From NCBI GenBank assembly GCA_014155875.1, contig JACEFZ010025082.1:547001-611000 (forward strand): a stretch of DNA of 64,000 bases, read 5' to 3'. Source of the stretch: Cepaea nemoralis. Taxonomy: Eukaryota > Mollusca > Gastropoda > Stylommatophora > Helicidae. Of the stretch, positions 31,575-42,785 are shown one piece after another (the stretch's first letter is position 1; each line of letters begins with the position of its first letter). A program made the position numbers and the translations under genes. The notes below the pieces were generated by a model that searched no databases, was not told the DNA's origin, and saw only the letters and a list, made by a program, of their open reading frames with translations.

Positions 31575-32960
31575 GTTATGGTTAATTGTGTATGGGGACT
31601 AATCAACTACTTTTACGTCATTGGTGATTGAATTGTGTATGGGGACTAATCAACTATATTTATGTCATGGGTAATTGTGTTTGGGGACTAATCAACTACA
31701 TTTATGTCATGGGTAATTGTGTTTGGGAACTAATCAACTACATTTATGTCATGGGTAATTGTGTTTGGGGACTGATCAACAATATTTATGTCATGGGTAA
31801 TTGTCTTTGGGGACTAATCAACTACATTTATGTCATGGGTAATTGTCTTTGGGGACTAATCAACTATATTTATGTCATGGGTAATTGTGTTTGTGGACTA
31901 ATCACCTATATTTATGTCATGGGTAATTGTGTATGGGGACTAATCAACTATATTTATGTCATGGGTAATTGTGTTTGGGGACTAATCAACTGCATTTATG
32001 TCATGGGTAATTGTGTTTGGGAACTAATCAACTACATTTATGTCATGGGTAATTGTGTATGGGGACTAATCAACTATATTTATGTCATTGGTAATTGTGT
32101 ATGGGGACTAATCAACTATATTTATGTCATTGGTAATTGTGTATGGGAACTAATCAACTACATTTATGTCATTGGTAATTGTGTATGGGGACTAATCAAC
32201 TATATTTATGTCATTGGTAATTGTGTATGGGAACTAATCAACTACATTTATGTCATTGGTAATTGTGTATGGGGACTAATCAACTATATTTATGTCATTG
32301 GTAATTGTGTATGGGGACTAATCAACTATATTTATGTCATGGGTAATTGTGTTTGGGGACTAATCAACTACATTTATCTCATGGGTTATTGTGTTTGGGG
32401 ACTAATCAACTACATTTATGTCATGGGTAATTGTGTTTGGAGACTAATCAACTACATTTATGTCATGGGTAATTGTGTTTGGGGACTAATCAACTACATT
32501 TATGTCATGGGTAATTGTGTTATGGAACTAATCAACTACATTTATGTCATTGTTAATTGTGTATGGGGACTAATCAACTATATTTATGTCATGGGTAATT
32601 GTGTTTGGGGACTAATGAACTATATTTATGTCTTGGGTAATTGTGTTTGGAGACTAATGAACTATATTTATGTCATGGGTAATTGTGTTTGGGGACTAAT
32701 CAACTATATTTATGTCATGGGTAATTGTGTTTGGGGACTAATCAACTACATTTATGTCATGGGTAATTGTGTTTGGGGACTAATCAACTACATTTATGTC
32801 ATTGGTAATTGTGTTTGGGAACTAATCAACTATATTTATGTCATGGATAATTGTGTTTGGGAACTAATCAACTATATTTATGTCATGGGTAATTGTGTTT
32901 GGGAACTAATCAACTACATTTATGTCATGGGTAATTGTGTTTGGGGACTAGTCAACTACC
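31575..32960. repeat. 42-bp minisatellite, about 33 units
   Basis: Units GGGGACTAATCAACTACATT + TATGTCATGGGTAATTGTGTT (42 bp) vary at a few fixed sites (TAT/TTT, GGGG/GGAA, CATGG/CATTG). Because 42 is divisible by three and the unit lacks a stop in one frame, a 511-codon plus frame repeats a 14-residue peptide; see the rejected list. Blocks sharing CATTGG cluster at 32050-32330, suggesting local duplications. The array resumes at 33819 after a LINE. Confidence 0.93.
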
Positions 32961-33818
32961 TTTCCATCCATCCATCCATCCATCCATTAGGTGCCATGCC
33001 GATAAGCGTGGACGGTCATGTTTTGCCATCTCACTTAATCACCAGAGTCGTGGATCAGATCCGCGTTCCTGTCTCGACCATGCCACGTGACCAAGCCATC
33101 CAGTTATTTAATTCTCGGTCTTCCCCTTGGTCTATTCCCTTCGATCTTGCCAGTTGTCACTAAGTTCTCCAATTAATTTCTTCTCCTAACATGCCCATAA
33201 AAATGTGACTGTCTACGTCTAATGACTCTAATCAGTTTATGATCTTCATCTGTTTCTTGAAGGACTTGTTCATTGGTTTTTCTATCAGTCTATGGTATTC
33301 TTTGCATTTTCCTCAGAAACCACATGTCCACAGCCATCAAATGTTTTTCAGCTTGACTGCTCATTGTTCATGCTTCACGTCCATATAAAAGTACATGTTC
33401 TGTGTAGCCCTTCACCACTTTTTTCTCGTTTCATTTGATATCTTTTTATTGGTCAGTATGTTTTTCATCTTGTAAAAGGCTACCTTTGCCATGGCAATTC
33501 TTGTTCTAATCTCTTCAAGGCATCACCCATCAGATGTTATGACTGTGCCAAGATAACTGTATCGATTCACTTGCTAAAGAATATGCCCATTTACTCGTAT
33601 AATACATTGTGGTATTTCTTCCTTCCCAGTGACGACCATAATCTGTGTCTTCTTACTATTCAATTCTAACCCTAGTTGTTCACTGTGTGCAACAACCACA
33701 TCTACTAAATGTTGTAGGTCCTGTTCATTGTCTGCAATCAAGACTGTATCATCTGCATATCTAATGTTATTGATGTGTCGTGCCCCAATGTTGATTCCTT
33801 CCATATCTTCTATATTTC
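32961..33818 (-). pseudogene. LINE F2 with reverse transcriptase YADD box, inserted in the 42-bp array
   Basis: Read from 33818 down. The palm segment INNIRYADDTVLIADNEQDL carries the catalytic YADD box, followed by GLELNSKKTQIMVVTG and PQCIIRVNGHIL. Then frames break by small indels but keep the F2 order (RT thumb complement near 33350-33500, TGKIEG region near 33150). The 3' end GTGCCATGCCGATAAGCGTG (plus sense) adjoins a (CATC)n tail at 32962-32987. Both edges touch units of the same minisatellite, so the LINE landed in, or was trapped by, the array. This copy extends furthest upstream of all F2 copies here. Confidence 0.85.
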
Positions 33819-33955
33819 TTCATTTACGTCATGGGTAATTGTGTATAGGGACTAATCAACTACATTTGCGTCATGGTTTATTTTGTTTGGGGACTAATCA
33901 ATTACTTTTACGTCATCGTTAATTTGTTTGGGGAATAATCAACTACTTTTAGACC
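33819..33955. repeat. 42-bp minisatellite, continuation
   Basis: About three worn units with the same GGGGACTAATCAACTAC core, resuming after the LINE. Confidence 0.85.
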
Positions 33956-34027
33956 ATTAACTGATTCATCGTCAAAGCATAATACATTGCCAAATGTGAT
34001 TTCCCATTTGAACAGAAGGACGATATA

Positions 34028-35358
34028 CGAGGGCGAGTCAATAAGTAAGTCACACAGTTCTGTGGGATGGCGGGTAAATGTAATTGGTGTTGTCTACAGG
34101 TGTCATTGGGTGACAGAAACATCGAACTTTATATTCCTGTTCGTGAGGTGGCGCTAGGAGTCTCATGCGCATGCGCAGCGCATAAACAAAATGGCGAATG
34201 TACTTACGGAGTGTACAACCAAAGAGCAACGTGCTGTTGTGCGTTTTTTTTTTGGGGGGGGGGGGGCAAAAGGACTGCCTGCAAAGGACACTCATAAGGA
34301 AATGCTTCTGTTTATACTGATAAATATTTGTCCCGTAAAGCGGTGCATTGCTGGGTAGAAAAATTGTCTCAAGGGCGCTCTAAAATTGTTGATGAAATCC
34401 GATCTGGGCGTCCTGTTGATAAGGCAACAGAAGCATCCGTGCAGCGGGTGCAGGAGATGATTAGAGGTGACAGGCGAGTAACGATAGACTCTGTAGCATC
34501 TGCAATAGGGTGCTCACATGGTTCAGCATACAGCATAATGCATGATCGACTGAAATTTAAGAAAGTGTGCTCAAGGTGGTTACCCAGACCATTGAATGGG
34601 GAACACAAAATGAACCGATTTGGCCTGTCCTTGCATCATCTCTGTCGATACGAAGATGAAGGAGAAGACATGCTGAAAATGATTGTTACTGGGGACGAAT
34701 CATGGCTGCATCATTTCCAGCCCGAATCAAAGCGTGCTTCAGTGCAATGGAAACATCCTTCTTCGCCTTGTGTCCAAATATTCAAGGTTACGCCATCAGC
34801 AGGGAAGGTTACGCTGACAGTGTTCTGGGATTGTCAATGAGTGCTTGTAACCAATTTCAAGAAGAAAGGTGACAATGTGAATTCTGAATCATACTGTGAA
34901 GTTCTATCGATGGTTCATGATGCAATTCGAAGAAAGCGTCCAGGACTTCTGACTAGAGGAGTGTTGCTTCTTTATGACAATGCCAGATCACATACGGCGC
35001 CATTAACTCAGGAGAAAATTAACCAACTAAGGTGAGACGTTCTGGAACATCCACCTTACAGCCCCAACTTAGTCCCTAGCGATTTCCACATTTTTGGTCC
35101 ACTGAAAACCCACCTTGGCGGGAGACATTTCGCGAATGACGCCGAAGTTGAATGTGAAATGAAAACGTGGTTTAGAAAACAGAGCATGCAGTTCTATGCA
35201 GCCGGTTTGGGAGGACTGATAAAACGAAGGGACAAGTGCATCGATGCTGGTGGAAATTATGTAACAATATATGTACAAAAATAAACAGGTTTCACGTTGT
35301 TGTCATATTTAATTATTTTTCTACTGCCATTCGTGACCTACTTATTGACTTCCCCTCG
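34028..35358 (+). mobile_element. Full-length mariner transposon (inactive)
   Basis: The element is 1331 bp, the normal size for mariner. The ends CGAGGGCGAGTCAATAAGTA (34028) and, reverse-complemented, CGAGGGGAAGTCAATAAGTA (35358) form inverted repeats with about 23 of 26 matches. TA dinucleotides flank both ends (34026-34027 and 35359-35360), as expected for TA-target insertion. Inside is one broken transposase gene. Complete ends with a dead gene mean it could only move if a transposase were supplied by another copy. Confidence 0.92.
34191..35284 (+). pseudogene. Mariner transposase, DD34D type, broken
   Basis: The start at 34191 encodes MANVLTECTTKEQRAVVRF. The frame is then lost in a T9/G13 homopolymer run (34243-34266) and continues from about 34328 (SRKAVHCWVEKLSQGRSKIV). 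A DNA-binding helix-turn-helix region includes VTIDSVASAIGCSHG. The first catalytic Asp is in VTGDESWLHHF, the second in LLYDNARSHTA and the third in HPPYSPNLVPSDFH, with 34 residues between the last two. In-frame TGA codons at 34838 and near 35034 interrupt it. All three Asp remain, so the gene died by stops and a frameshift, not by loss of the active site. Confidence 0.92.
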
Positions 35359-35463
35359 TATTTCCATACTAGGGTCACAATATTTTCTGTTGTGCTTCTT
35401 GGTATCTATGGCAATTTCAATGCTAAGGGAACGGAAATTTACATTATAAAACGTGTTTATGTC

Positions 35464-35640
35464 ACTATTCGCCATGCTTGGTCCGAACCTACTTTTTGTG
35501 TGTGTGTGTGTGTTTGACACTGAACAGATTCAATGCCAAACAAAAATCAGGTTTACATCAAACAAAAATGGATGGCACAATATGAGAAGAATGGGTGTGT
35601 CGCAGTTAGGACTTAAAAGTTGTTAACTGATTAAGTGTCA
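35464..35640 (+). repeat. Repeat C copy
   Basis: ACAGATTCAATGCCAAACAA, then AGGTTTACATCAAACAAAAA and TGGATGG, GTGTGTCGCAGTTAGGACTT and AAAAGTTGTTAA follow the order of the copy at 46246. A short (GT)n and the inverse-sense phrase GGTCCGAACCTACTTTTTGT precede it (35480-35505). Confidence 0.65.
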
Positions 35641-35927
35641 TTGGATGATAAATCGTCTTATTCAAATTGCCCGTAAATGCCATGGGCTTATATATCAAAC
35701 CATACAAATATCAATACAATAGTGTGTCATATGGAACCCCTGTTAATTTGATTAAATATTCAATATGTCTGCGACCATATTAACACGCTACGCCAGTTAC
35801 TCTGCGACCATATTAACACGCTACGAAAACCGTTACTCGCTGTCTACGAGGTTTGAACATCTAAGGAAACTGTTGCTCAAACACCATCATGTGTCGGAAA
35901 GTGAAATACTTTGGTCGTATTTAGGGA

Positions 35928-36175
35928 GTCTCCGTGGCTGAGTGGTGAAACCGCATACCTCCGCCCCGAAGGTTGTGGGTTCGAATGCGACGTACGTGGT
36001 TCGGTTCACGAGTGCAGTTTTCTCGGAGACGCCTGGGGGTCGTTGCTAGAGCTACGGAGTTCGTGCTCTGTGCAACGTTTTCGGTAGGCCGTACCGCGGA
36101 AAGACACCGAGCCATGTGGGATAATGTCCCGTACAATGAAGCCGACCCTCTTGCCTTAAAGACAATAACATAATA
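35928..36175 (+). mobile_element. tRNA-headed SINE (distinct family)
   Basis: GGGAGTCTCCGTGGCTGAGT, then GGTGAAACCGCATACCTCCG and GGTTGTGGGTTCGAATGCG give a tRNA-like head of Ser/Leu shape with A box (GTGGCTGAGTGG) and B box (GGGTTCGAATG) in proper spacing. The body differs from SINE-A and SINE-B (GAGACGCCTGGGGGTCGTTG, GCCTTAAAGACAATAACATA). Its tail AATAACATAATA is the target used by the Penelope-like element that follows. Only one copy is seen. Confidence 0.65.
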
Positions 36176-37152
36176 CAAAACAATGTTTTCCCGTAGTTAA
36201 TTTGAATAACGAAGACACAAACAATAGATTGCACGATTTATTGCCTGACATATTTTCAGAGCTTCACACCTGTCCAGTATAAACGGGGCTTAGTACGGAC
36301 CCTGTTTGACCGTGCTATAAAGATATGCACCCAGGACACACTGACAGCGGAATTTGAAACCCTGAAGAATGTCTTAAACCTGAATGGGTACTCCACAGGA
36401 TTTATAAAGCGCCACTGCCAACAGCCCAAACCCAAAGCAGACGTAACTACAGTCCCTAAACTCAAGGTATACATCCAGCTAACCTCTCGAGGGGATGACA
36501 TAATGCAACGTCTACAAGACCGACTTACTACAGCAGTAGGCCGAACATTCTGTGCTACAACTCCAGTCATTAGATATAAAACCGTACCGATTCCTACACC
36601 AGCAGTCAAAGAGCCTGTTCCTCTGTACGCCACAAACAATTGTATTTACCAATTCACATGTAGATGCCAGGCCTTCTACATTGGCAGAACAGAGAGACAG
36701 CTTAACAAACGAGTGTCAGAACACATACCTCAATGGGTCAACAAGATAGAACACACAGGAAATGCTAGCCTCGTGGGGCCGACACACCGGAAGCTCCCGG
36801 CGTCTTCAATTGGTAGGCACATTGTCGAAAATGGCCATATGGTGGACAGAGATACTGCCTTTCGCGTGTTGTTTAACACACAAAATACTCGCTTGTTAAA
36901 GTTTGCAGAAGCAATTATGATCAATCAACGCAAGCCAGAATTGTGCAAACAGAAAGACATGTTAGTCAGCTTAAAATTACCGTGGTAGATAATTGACATT
37001 ACTGTGCGAATATGTGTATATTTCAACTTGAAGGATTTATATAGTTAATTCACGTAAGTTGTGTGATTTCTGCAGTAAGTACCTGACGAGATGCAGCGAA
37101 ATATGCCAGGCAATAAATCGAGCAATCTATTGTTTGTGTCTTCGTTATTCAA
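36176..37152 (+). mobile_element. Penelope-like element, truncated, with inverted ends
   Basis: A 977-bp insertion bounded by the 12-bp direct repeat AATAACATAATA (36164-36175 and 37153-37164). It has an inverted repeat of about 55-60 bp: 36196-36256 (GAATAACGAAGACACAAACA...) and 37099-37158 (complement, ending TTGTGTCTTCGTTATTC). The inverted block belongs to the 3' untranslated end; its inverted copy stands at the 5' side, exactly where coding sequence begins (36254). Such inverted or tandem end arrangements and 5' truncation are characteristic of Penelope-like elements. Confidence 0.85.
36254..36988 (+). pseudogene. Penelope-like polyprotein: RT C-terminus plus GIY-YIG endonuclease
   Basis: An open frame of 244 codons with no stop before 36986, but without its 5' part. 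It starts FQSFTPVQYKRGLVRTLFDR and AIKICTQDTL, the segment that follows the reverse transcriptase in this class. Next comes a linker with PKLKVYIQLTSRGDDI, then the GIY-YIG domain: NNCIYQFTCRC, FYIGRTERQLNKRVSEH with the conserved Tyr-Ile-Gly, Arg and Glu-His residues, and GRHIVENGH. It ends LLKFAEAIMINQRKPELC then KLPW, stop. The domain nicks DNA to prime reverse transcription. The active site looks intact; only truncation makes it dead. ATG at 36503 is internal and not the true start. Confidence 0.9.
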
Positions 37153-37179
37153 AATAACATAATATAATAAATAATAAAC

Positions 37180-37340
37180 GTCGTGGTGATTTGGAAAGAA
37201 CAATGGTGGAAGGTATAGAAGAGGAGGCAAGGGGTCGGCCAGGGCAAAGATGGACACATTTGAGTGATCCTTGCCTAGCTTTGGGAGTGAGACACGGTAG
37301 CTGTGCAACCAATTCCAGAGCATTTCTGCCGTTTTCATGC
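37180..37340 (+). pseudogene. LINE C-terminal tail fragment
   Basis: The frame reads RRGDLERTMVEGIEEEARGR, then PGQRWTHLSDPCLALG. GRPGQRW is the basic GRPxxRW motif at the end of several non-LTR polyproteins, with an LERTMVEG lead-in like the F1 copy (ERIIMEAYMPG). About 50 codons are left. Confidence 0.55.
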
Positions 37341-38490
37341 TAAAGTTTAACTAAAACAATATATCTTCAAAGTCATCCTCGTTCATGTTCTTCATATCAG
37401 TGTATGTAACTCCACTCGGGCCTTCTGCTGTGAATGCAGAGGTTGACAGGCTGGTAGGGAATGCACTTCTCAATGGTAAATTACCTATGGATAATTGATA
37501 GGTGGTCGGGCGCCTGTGGAGCCAGGTGGGGAAAGCTGTTGAATAGACTGAGAACCCATGTGTGGAGAGAATGATATGGCGGGGGATCGGCAGGGGCTCT
37601 GGACGAATCTCAAAACCGAGAGGGAAAACTAGGAGAACTCCCACTCAGATGGCAGTTGGAGCCATTAGCAGTGTGACTCTTCGCTGGCTGTTGAACGAAT
37701 GGACGGAGCAAGTGTGGGAATGTCCTGAGTGCCGTGATGTCGTTTCTTAGCTCAAATCAAGTCAACTCAACTCAAGGATGGACACGGGATATCGTCGACA
37801 CTTTGGGCACGATAGTGCATGATTCCAGAGATCGAGGGATCCGGTGTCTTTTAGATAGGCCGTGATGAGAGCCACGTCCTGCCACGGACGTGTACATGAT
37901 GAATGCATTATTTCAACATCGGAATGAAGCAGTGAGCACAAAATAAAGTTGAGAATCCTCAGCCTATCTCATATTTGAGGCTATTTTTAAATAAACCGTA
38001 CACGCCTAAATCTAGGACAGGCCAGGCTGGTAATATTCGCAACAGGGCAAGACTTAATGTGGCTCTTACAATTTACACGCGAAAGTCAGACGAAGTAAAG
38101 CTAAATATGAGGATTATTTCGTTTCTGTAAATCTGACTTTCAGTGTAAATAATACGGGAGGCAAGTGTTAGTTTCGTTTCGTGACTCCAGTAATCCCTTC
38201 CTTGAGCTGTGCCAATAAATAGTAAACACAGATTCCCGATTTCGAAGATAAAGGTAAGAACTAAACTATCCCCGTTCATTCTTTGTTTATATGTATTGTA
38301 AATCTTGCATTTTAACGTGTGGACGTTAACTGCCTGCAGCTGGCGGAAGTAAAATTTGGTTATACGTTAGTATTTCAGGGGCTATGGATATTTGATATAG
38401 CCTAATGGAAAATGCATTGATGGTTGTAGTTCTTATGTTTCTCCCGTATGCCGTAATTACAAGGGCTCTTAAACTGGAATTGATAAATGT
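37341..38490. other. Unassigned sequence
   Basis: No supported gene. Frames of 60-97 codons near 37350-37750 overlap on both strands and lack family motifs. A CTCAA pentamer run is at 37750-37776. Confidence 0.3.
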
Positions 38491-38494
38491 GTTT

Positions 38495-38650
38495 CATTGT
38501 ACATCAGAAGTCGGAGGGGGTTTGCCTGATTTTGAGGGACACTGGTAATAGGGAAAGCGAATCCACACGCAAACACCAGTTAGTGCACTAGAAGTAGTAG
38601 CACGTATATGAACTTCGCTTGAGTTGAAAGTGAGCGATCACAAAATAAAA
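38495..38650 (+). mobile_element. SINE-B, 3' part
   Basis: TTTTGAGGGACACTGGTAAT, AGGGAAAGCGAATCCACACG, GTTAGTGCACTAGAAGTAGT and GCTTGAGTTGAAAGTGAGCG follow the family order. The head is missing. Confidence 0.7.
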
Positions 38651-38689
38651 TGGAATATTTAGACTTCAGTGGGTTCAATACAGAGATGG

Positions 38690-38966
38690 ATGGATGGAGG
38701 GGGGAAGGAGGGAAGGAGAGTGGGAGGAGGGACGGGCGGACGGATGGACTAACGGACGGGTCAGCTGGAAGGAGGGAGTGATGGAGAGCACACACGTAAA
38801 AAATGAAGCTGCACACACACACACACACATACACACACACACACAAACAGAAGCTTTACACACACACACACACACACCGACAAACAGAAGTTGTAAACAC
38901 ACACCCGCTGTACACACACACACACACCCGCACCCACACTAACAAAAACACTGAGAAACAGTAGCT

Positions 38967-39003
<37 letters not shown>

Positions 39004-39005
39004 GA
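38690..39005. repeat. GGAGG-rich and (CA)n tracts
   Basis: A purine-rich GGAGGGAAGG segment (38694-38775) is followed by four (CA)n blocks separated by CAAACAGAAGCTTTA/CTGTA words, so the CA blocks and spacer repeat as a ~50-60-bp unit. Confidence 0.9.
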
Positions 39006-39611
39006 CAAACATAAGCTGTACACACAACCACATTCTGAATTATCTGGGCAGTAAACTAATTCAGCCGAACATACATTCCCATATATTATCATGAAAAAGC
39101 AAGAATCAAGCCGAGTAGAACACAACAGCCGAATAGTTCAGATCTTGAGTGGTCAGTTAACGCACCATTACAACCCAAGTGGTTTTCAAGTGCGGACATC
39201 ACACTCAAGGAGACATTTATTCAGAAATATTTCCCCCATAATTATACAATATTTACAGATAAGAACGCCCATAGACACAAGTACAGGTAAGTGGGTAGGG
39301 TAATTAATTATAACCCAGTGTGAAGTGGGTTACCGACCCGCTTGGTCCAGCCTCTTGACATCGACAGGGTGGTGTTGTCCACGCCTTATCCGAATCCACC
39401 CTGTGTCTTTTATTATCACAGACATTTGCTTATTACCCTCGTTGAACAACAGTCGTCCTCACATTAATGTCTTATCTGTGGCTGACTCGGTCACAGGATT
39501 ATTAATCTGAGCCAGGGATGGACCCTATTATAACTTCTCTTCTGTGATTGAACGGGGTAGGGGTAATGGTATAATCTAATATAATCGACATTTGCTGACT
39601 AAAAGCAGGTG
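39006..39611. other. Unassigned sequence
   Basis: Contains AAACCCAGTG-like and GAAGTGGGTTACCGACCCGC hairpin words near 39322-39342. Could be a lone LTR, but no partner or target repeat is seen. Confidence 0.3.
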
Positions 39612-39735
39612 TATGGCAGTCGTGGCTGAAAGGTTGTGTCCGCCTTAGACTTAGAAGGTACGATATCAGCAGAGACAGGGAATGCATGTACTGGTATAAG
39701 ACGTCACTCTGATCTCTTGAGTAGGTATATCGGAT
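39612..39735 (+). mobile_element. SINE-C copy
   Basis: GTATGGCAGTCGTGGCTGAA, AGGTTGTGTCCGCC, TTAGAAGGTACGATATCAGC and CTGATCTCTTGAGTAGGTAT parallel the copy split by the LTR element (10787-10821 + 17606-17740). The B box is worn. Confidence 0.55.
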
Positions 39736-39789
39736 ACATTAACTTCTCGGGTACGGGCTAAACACAGGAGATCCCGTGTGCAAATTGTT

Positions 39790-40060
39790 AGTTCATTGCA
39801 GATCCTTTACAGGACGTAACAGTCCACCCTAGCGGGGTTTCTTTTTTTTTGGGGGGGGGGCATCCCCCTCCCCCGATTTCCTGGTAAGGTTACATTCAGT
39901 AGTTGCCAGTGATTTATGAACTACCAGCACTCACACTTTTGTATGGATACCAACGCAAGGCGGTCTGCTGCCAAATAGCCCGCAGCTGTGTTTCGAATGC
40001 GGTATGCGGGATTGCGAACTTCGTCCGTAACGCCTTCGCCACAGAGGCGGCGAGGGTATA
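39790..40060 (-). mobile_element. SINE-A copy with a GC-rich insertion
   Basis: The complement of the 3' end is at 39798-39820 (GATCCTTTACAGGACGTAAC), followed by a T/G/C homopolymer stretch (39840-39872), the core complement (TTACATTCAGTAGTTGCCAG) and the head complement (TGTTTCGAATGCGGTATGCG then CGTAACGCCTTCGCCA). Confidence 0.7.
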
Positions 40061-40184
40061 CTGCAGGTTAAAAATGCCACGGCAGTTTGGAAATGACAAA
40101 GAGTAGGCCGTCACACCAGTGCCCTGGCAAATTTGTTAGGATAGTAAATACCTACCCATGGGCAGATAAAGAGTACGTTACCGT
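40061..40184. repeat. Dispersed repeat E copy
   Basis: Matches 18045-18155 in the same order. In both places it lies within a few hundred bases of a SINE-A copy. Confidence 0.4.
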
Positions 40185-40819
40185 GGACAATGAGCAGGGT
40201 CTGCAACATTTAGTAGATGCTGTTGTTGCACACAGTGAATAGTTATGGTTAGAAGTAAATTGTGAGAAGACACAGATTATGATCGTCACTAGGAAGAACG
40301 AAATACCACACTGTAATATACAAGTACATTGGAATATTCTTACACAAGTGAATTGGTGTACAGTTATCTCGGATCAGTCATAACTTCTGATGGGAGATGC
40401 CGTGAAGAGACTAGAACAAGAATCGCCATGGCGATTGTAGCTTTTTGGAATATGGAAAACATACTGACCAATAAAAAATAAATTTAATTTGCAACGAGAA
40501 AAACAGTTTTGATGTGCTACATAGAACCTGCCCTTTTGCATGGATGTGAAGCGTGGATAATGAGCAGTCACGCTGAAATCATCTGATGGCTGTGGAAATG
40601 TGGTTTCTGCGGAAAATGCAAAGAATACCATGGACAGATAGAAAAACCAATGACCAAGTCCTACAAGAAACAAATGAAAATCGTAAACTTATAAGTGAAA
40701 TTAGACGTAGTAAGTCAAATATTTTGGTCATATTATGAGAAGAAACAAATTGGAGAACTTGATGACACCTGGCAAGATCGATGGAAAGAGAACAAGGACA
40801 AGGCAAAGAAGTAAATACT
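40185..40819 (+). pseudogene. LINE F2 fragment, decayed
   Basis: Starts just after the YADD region (DNEQGLQHLVDAVVAHSE) and runs through EKTQIMIVTRKNEIPHCNIQ, a shifted thumb (ATAGAACCTGCCCTTTTGCA in DNA) and TDRKTNDQVLQETNENRKL. It ends near the TGKIDG region at 40790. Several stops and shifts occur. Closest in order to 25992-26554. Confidence 0.75.
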
Positions 40820-40892
40820 ACTTGCCCAGAAATCACGAACAGCCAAAATAAGGCTGGAGTTGACTGTGACGTCCTGTAAAGGATATGCAACT
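40820..40892 (+). mobile_element. SINE-A 3' end
   Basis: TTGCCCAGAAATCACGAACA, CCAAAATAAGGCTGGAGTTG and ACGTCCTGTAAAGGATATGC are the last 70 bases of SINE-A. It is joined directly to the LINE F2 fragment. Confidence 0.65.
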
Positions 40893-41028
40893 AACTAACA
40901 TCATCTAGTGCCTTGCCAGCTGGCGTGGGTGATCATGCCTCTCCACAAATTGCGATCTCCTACGGCATGTATCAGTTCTGTGTTGACTCCCTACCGTGCC
41001 ATGACACAAGACTCAAGAATCTTCTCAC

Positions 41029-41140
<112 letters not shown>

Positions 41141-41651
41141 GCGTGCGTGCGTGTGTGTGTGTGTGTTTGTTTTTTTCCCCCCACAAATCTTTCCTGTTGT
41201 CACAACATGTTTTAGTTCTTGTCTTCTCATGAAGTGGCTACAATGATGACTGCCTCTTTCTGATGTTTGTGTAAGTTGTCTTTGCAACTTTGCCTCCCTC
41301 AACATCTCCAGATTGCTCATGTTGGCTGTCCAATGAATGTCCAGTATTATTCTATAAAACCACGTCTTCAGGGCGTCTGGTTATGTTTCGCCTGTTTACT
41401 AATTGTCCATGATTCGCAGCCGTTTGTTAAAACTGGATCTATGTAACATGCAAAAACTAGTTGTCTTTTTTTTAACTTTCAAGGATAAGGACTTATTGCA
41501 AAATATGTTTTAATTATATAGAATGCAGTCTGTGCTTGTAATATTCTGTTCTTTATCTCAGTGATGCATCTTCAATCAGACGTTATCCATGTGACTTTCT
41601 GCACTTGCTCCACAATAACGTCATTTACTTTAATTGTACATTTAGGCACAA

Positions 41652-41755
<104 letters not shown>

Positions 41756-42217
41756 TATAACTGCTGTCTGTCCATTATTCAAACTAAGGCCCGTGTTTTC
41801 ACTTTCTACAACAACTGTAACTATCTTTTCATGTAGTTCCTTCCGATTTGTTGCCATCAAGACGGTGTCATCGGCATAGCAGAGTTATTTATATTATGCC
41901 CACCGACCAGGACCCCTGACATATTTTATGTAGATCTCAGTATATGTTCACTATTACAGTGAGAACAAATCAGGAGACATTGCACAAGCTCGATATTTAT
42001 ATTTATGTATATTTACTATCTTTCCTATGAGTGTCCAAAACCACCTTCACTTGCACAAACTATCCATTAGTTAGTCATTTAGCTTATCGTTATGTGTGTA
42101 TGTGTCTGTTCCGTGCTTCGGATGCTAGTAAGAATTCAAGAGTTTGAGATATCAACATGCGCTCAGCTTAATGAGAGGGACAGTTGGAATAGCACTCACT
42201 GGAAGTACATGTTCAGT

Positions 42218-42470
42218 TCTTCTTCTTCTTCTTCTTCTTCTTCTTCTTCTTCTTCTTCTTCTTCTTCTTCTTCTTCTTCTTCTTCTTCTTCTCTTCCTCC
42301 TCCTCCCCCTCCTCCTCCTTCTCTTCCTTCTTCTTCTTCTTCTTCTTCTTCTTCTTCTTCTTCTTCTTCTTCTTCTTCTTCTTCTTCTTCTTCTTCTTCT
42401 TCTTCCTCCTCCTCCTCGTCTTCCTCCTCCTCCTCCCCCTTCCTCCTCCTCCCCTCCTTTTCCTATTCTT
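42218..42470. repeat. (TTC)n with TCC interruptions
   Basis: Two long TTC runs (42218-42291 and 42327-42405) with TCC-rich spacers. Poly-Ser, poly-Leu and poly-Arg frames are artefacts. Confidence 0.97.
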
Positions 42471-42689
42471 CTACTGGTCTTTCTCCCACTCCTCTTCATC
42501 TTGACATCGTCATATGTACAGACGGAGCTGTAATGCCAGTCTTCTGAACATGCAGCAGTATATCTGAGGCAATGCCACGTCCACGTGACATCAGTTGTGC
42601 ATGAGATATATTAGCCTTATCTGGCTGCAACCACATGGTAGGAGAGGCAGGGGACGTTATAGAGAGGGAGATGGAAAGATAGGGGGTGA

Positions 42690-42698
42690 AAGACAGAT

Positions 42699-42785
<87 letters not shown>

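Noticed and set aside
31628..33163. 511-codon open frame with 14-residue repeats
   Set aside because: The 42-bp unit is a multiple of three and happens to lack stops in one frame. There is no start context, no non-repeat domain and the end runs into a LINE.
35940..36010. Intact tRNA gene
   Set aside because: A and B boxes are present, but the acceptor arms do not pair and the sequence continues as a SINE body.
36256..36639. 127-codon minus frame antisense to the Penelope-like ORF
   Set aside because: Shadow of the real plus-strand frame, which has the GIY-YIG motifs.
42152..42499. Poly-Arg, poly-Ser and poly-Leu proteins
   Set aside because: Frames of a (TTC)n tract.
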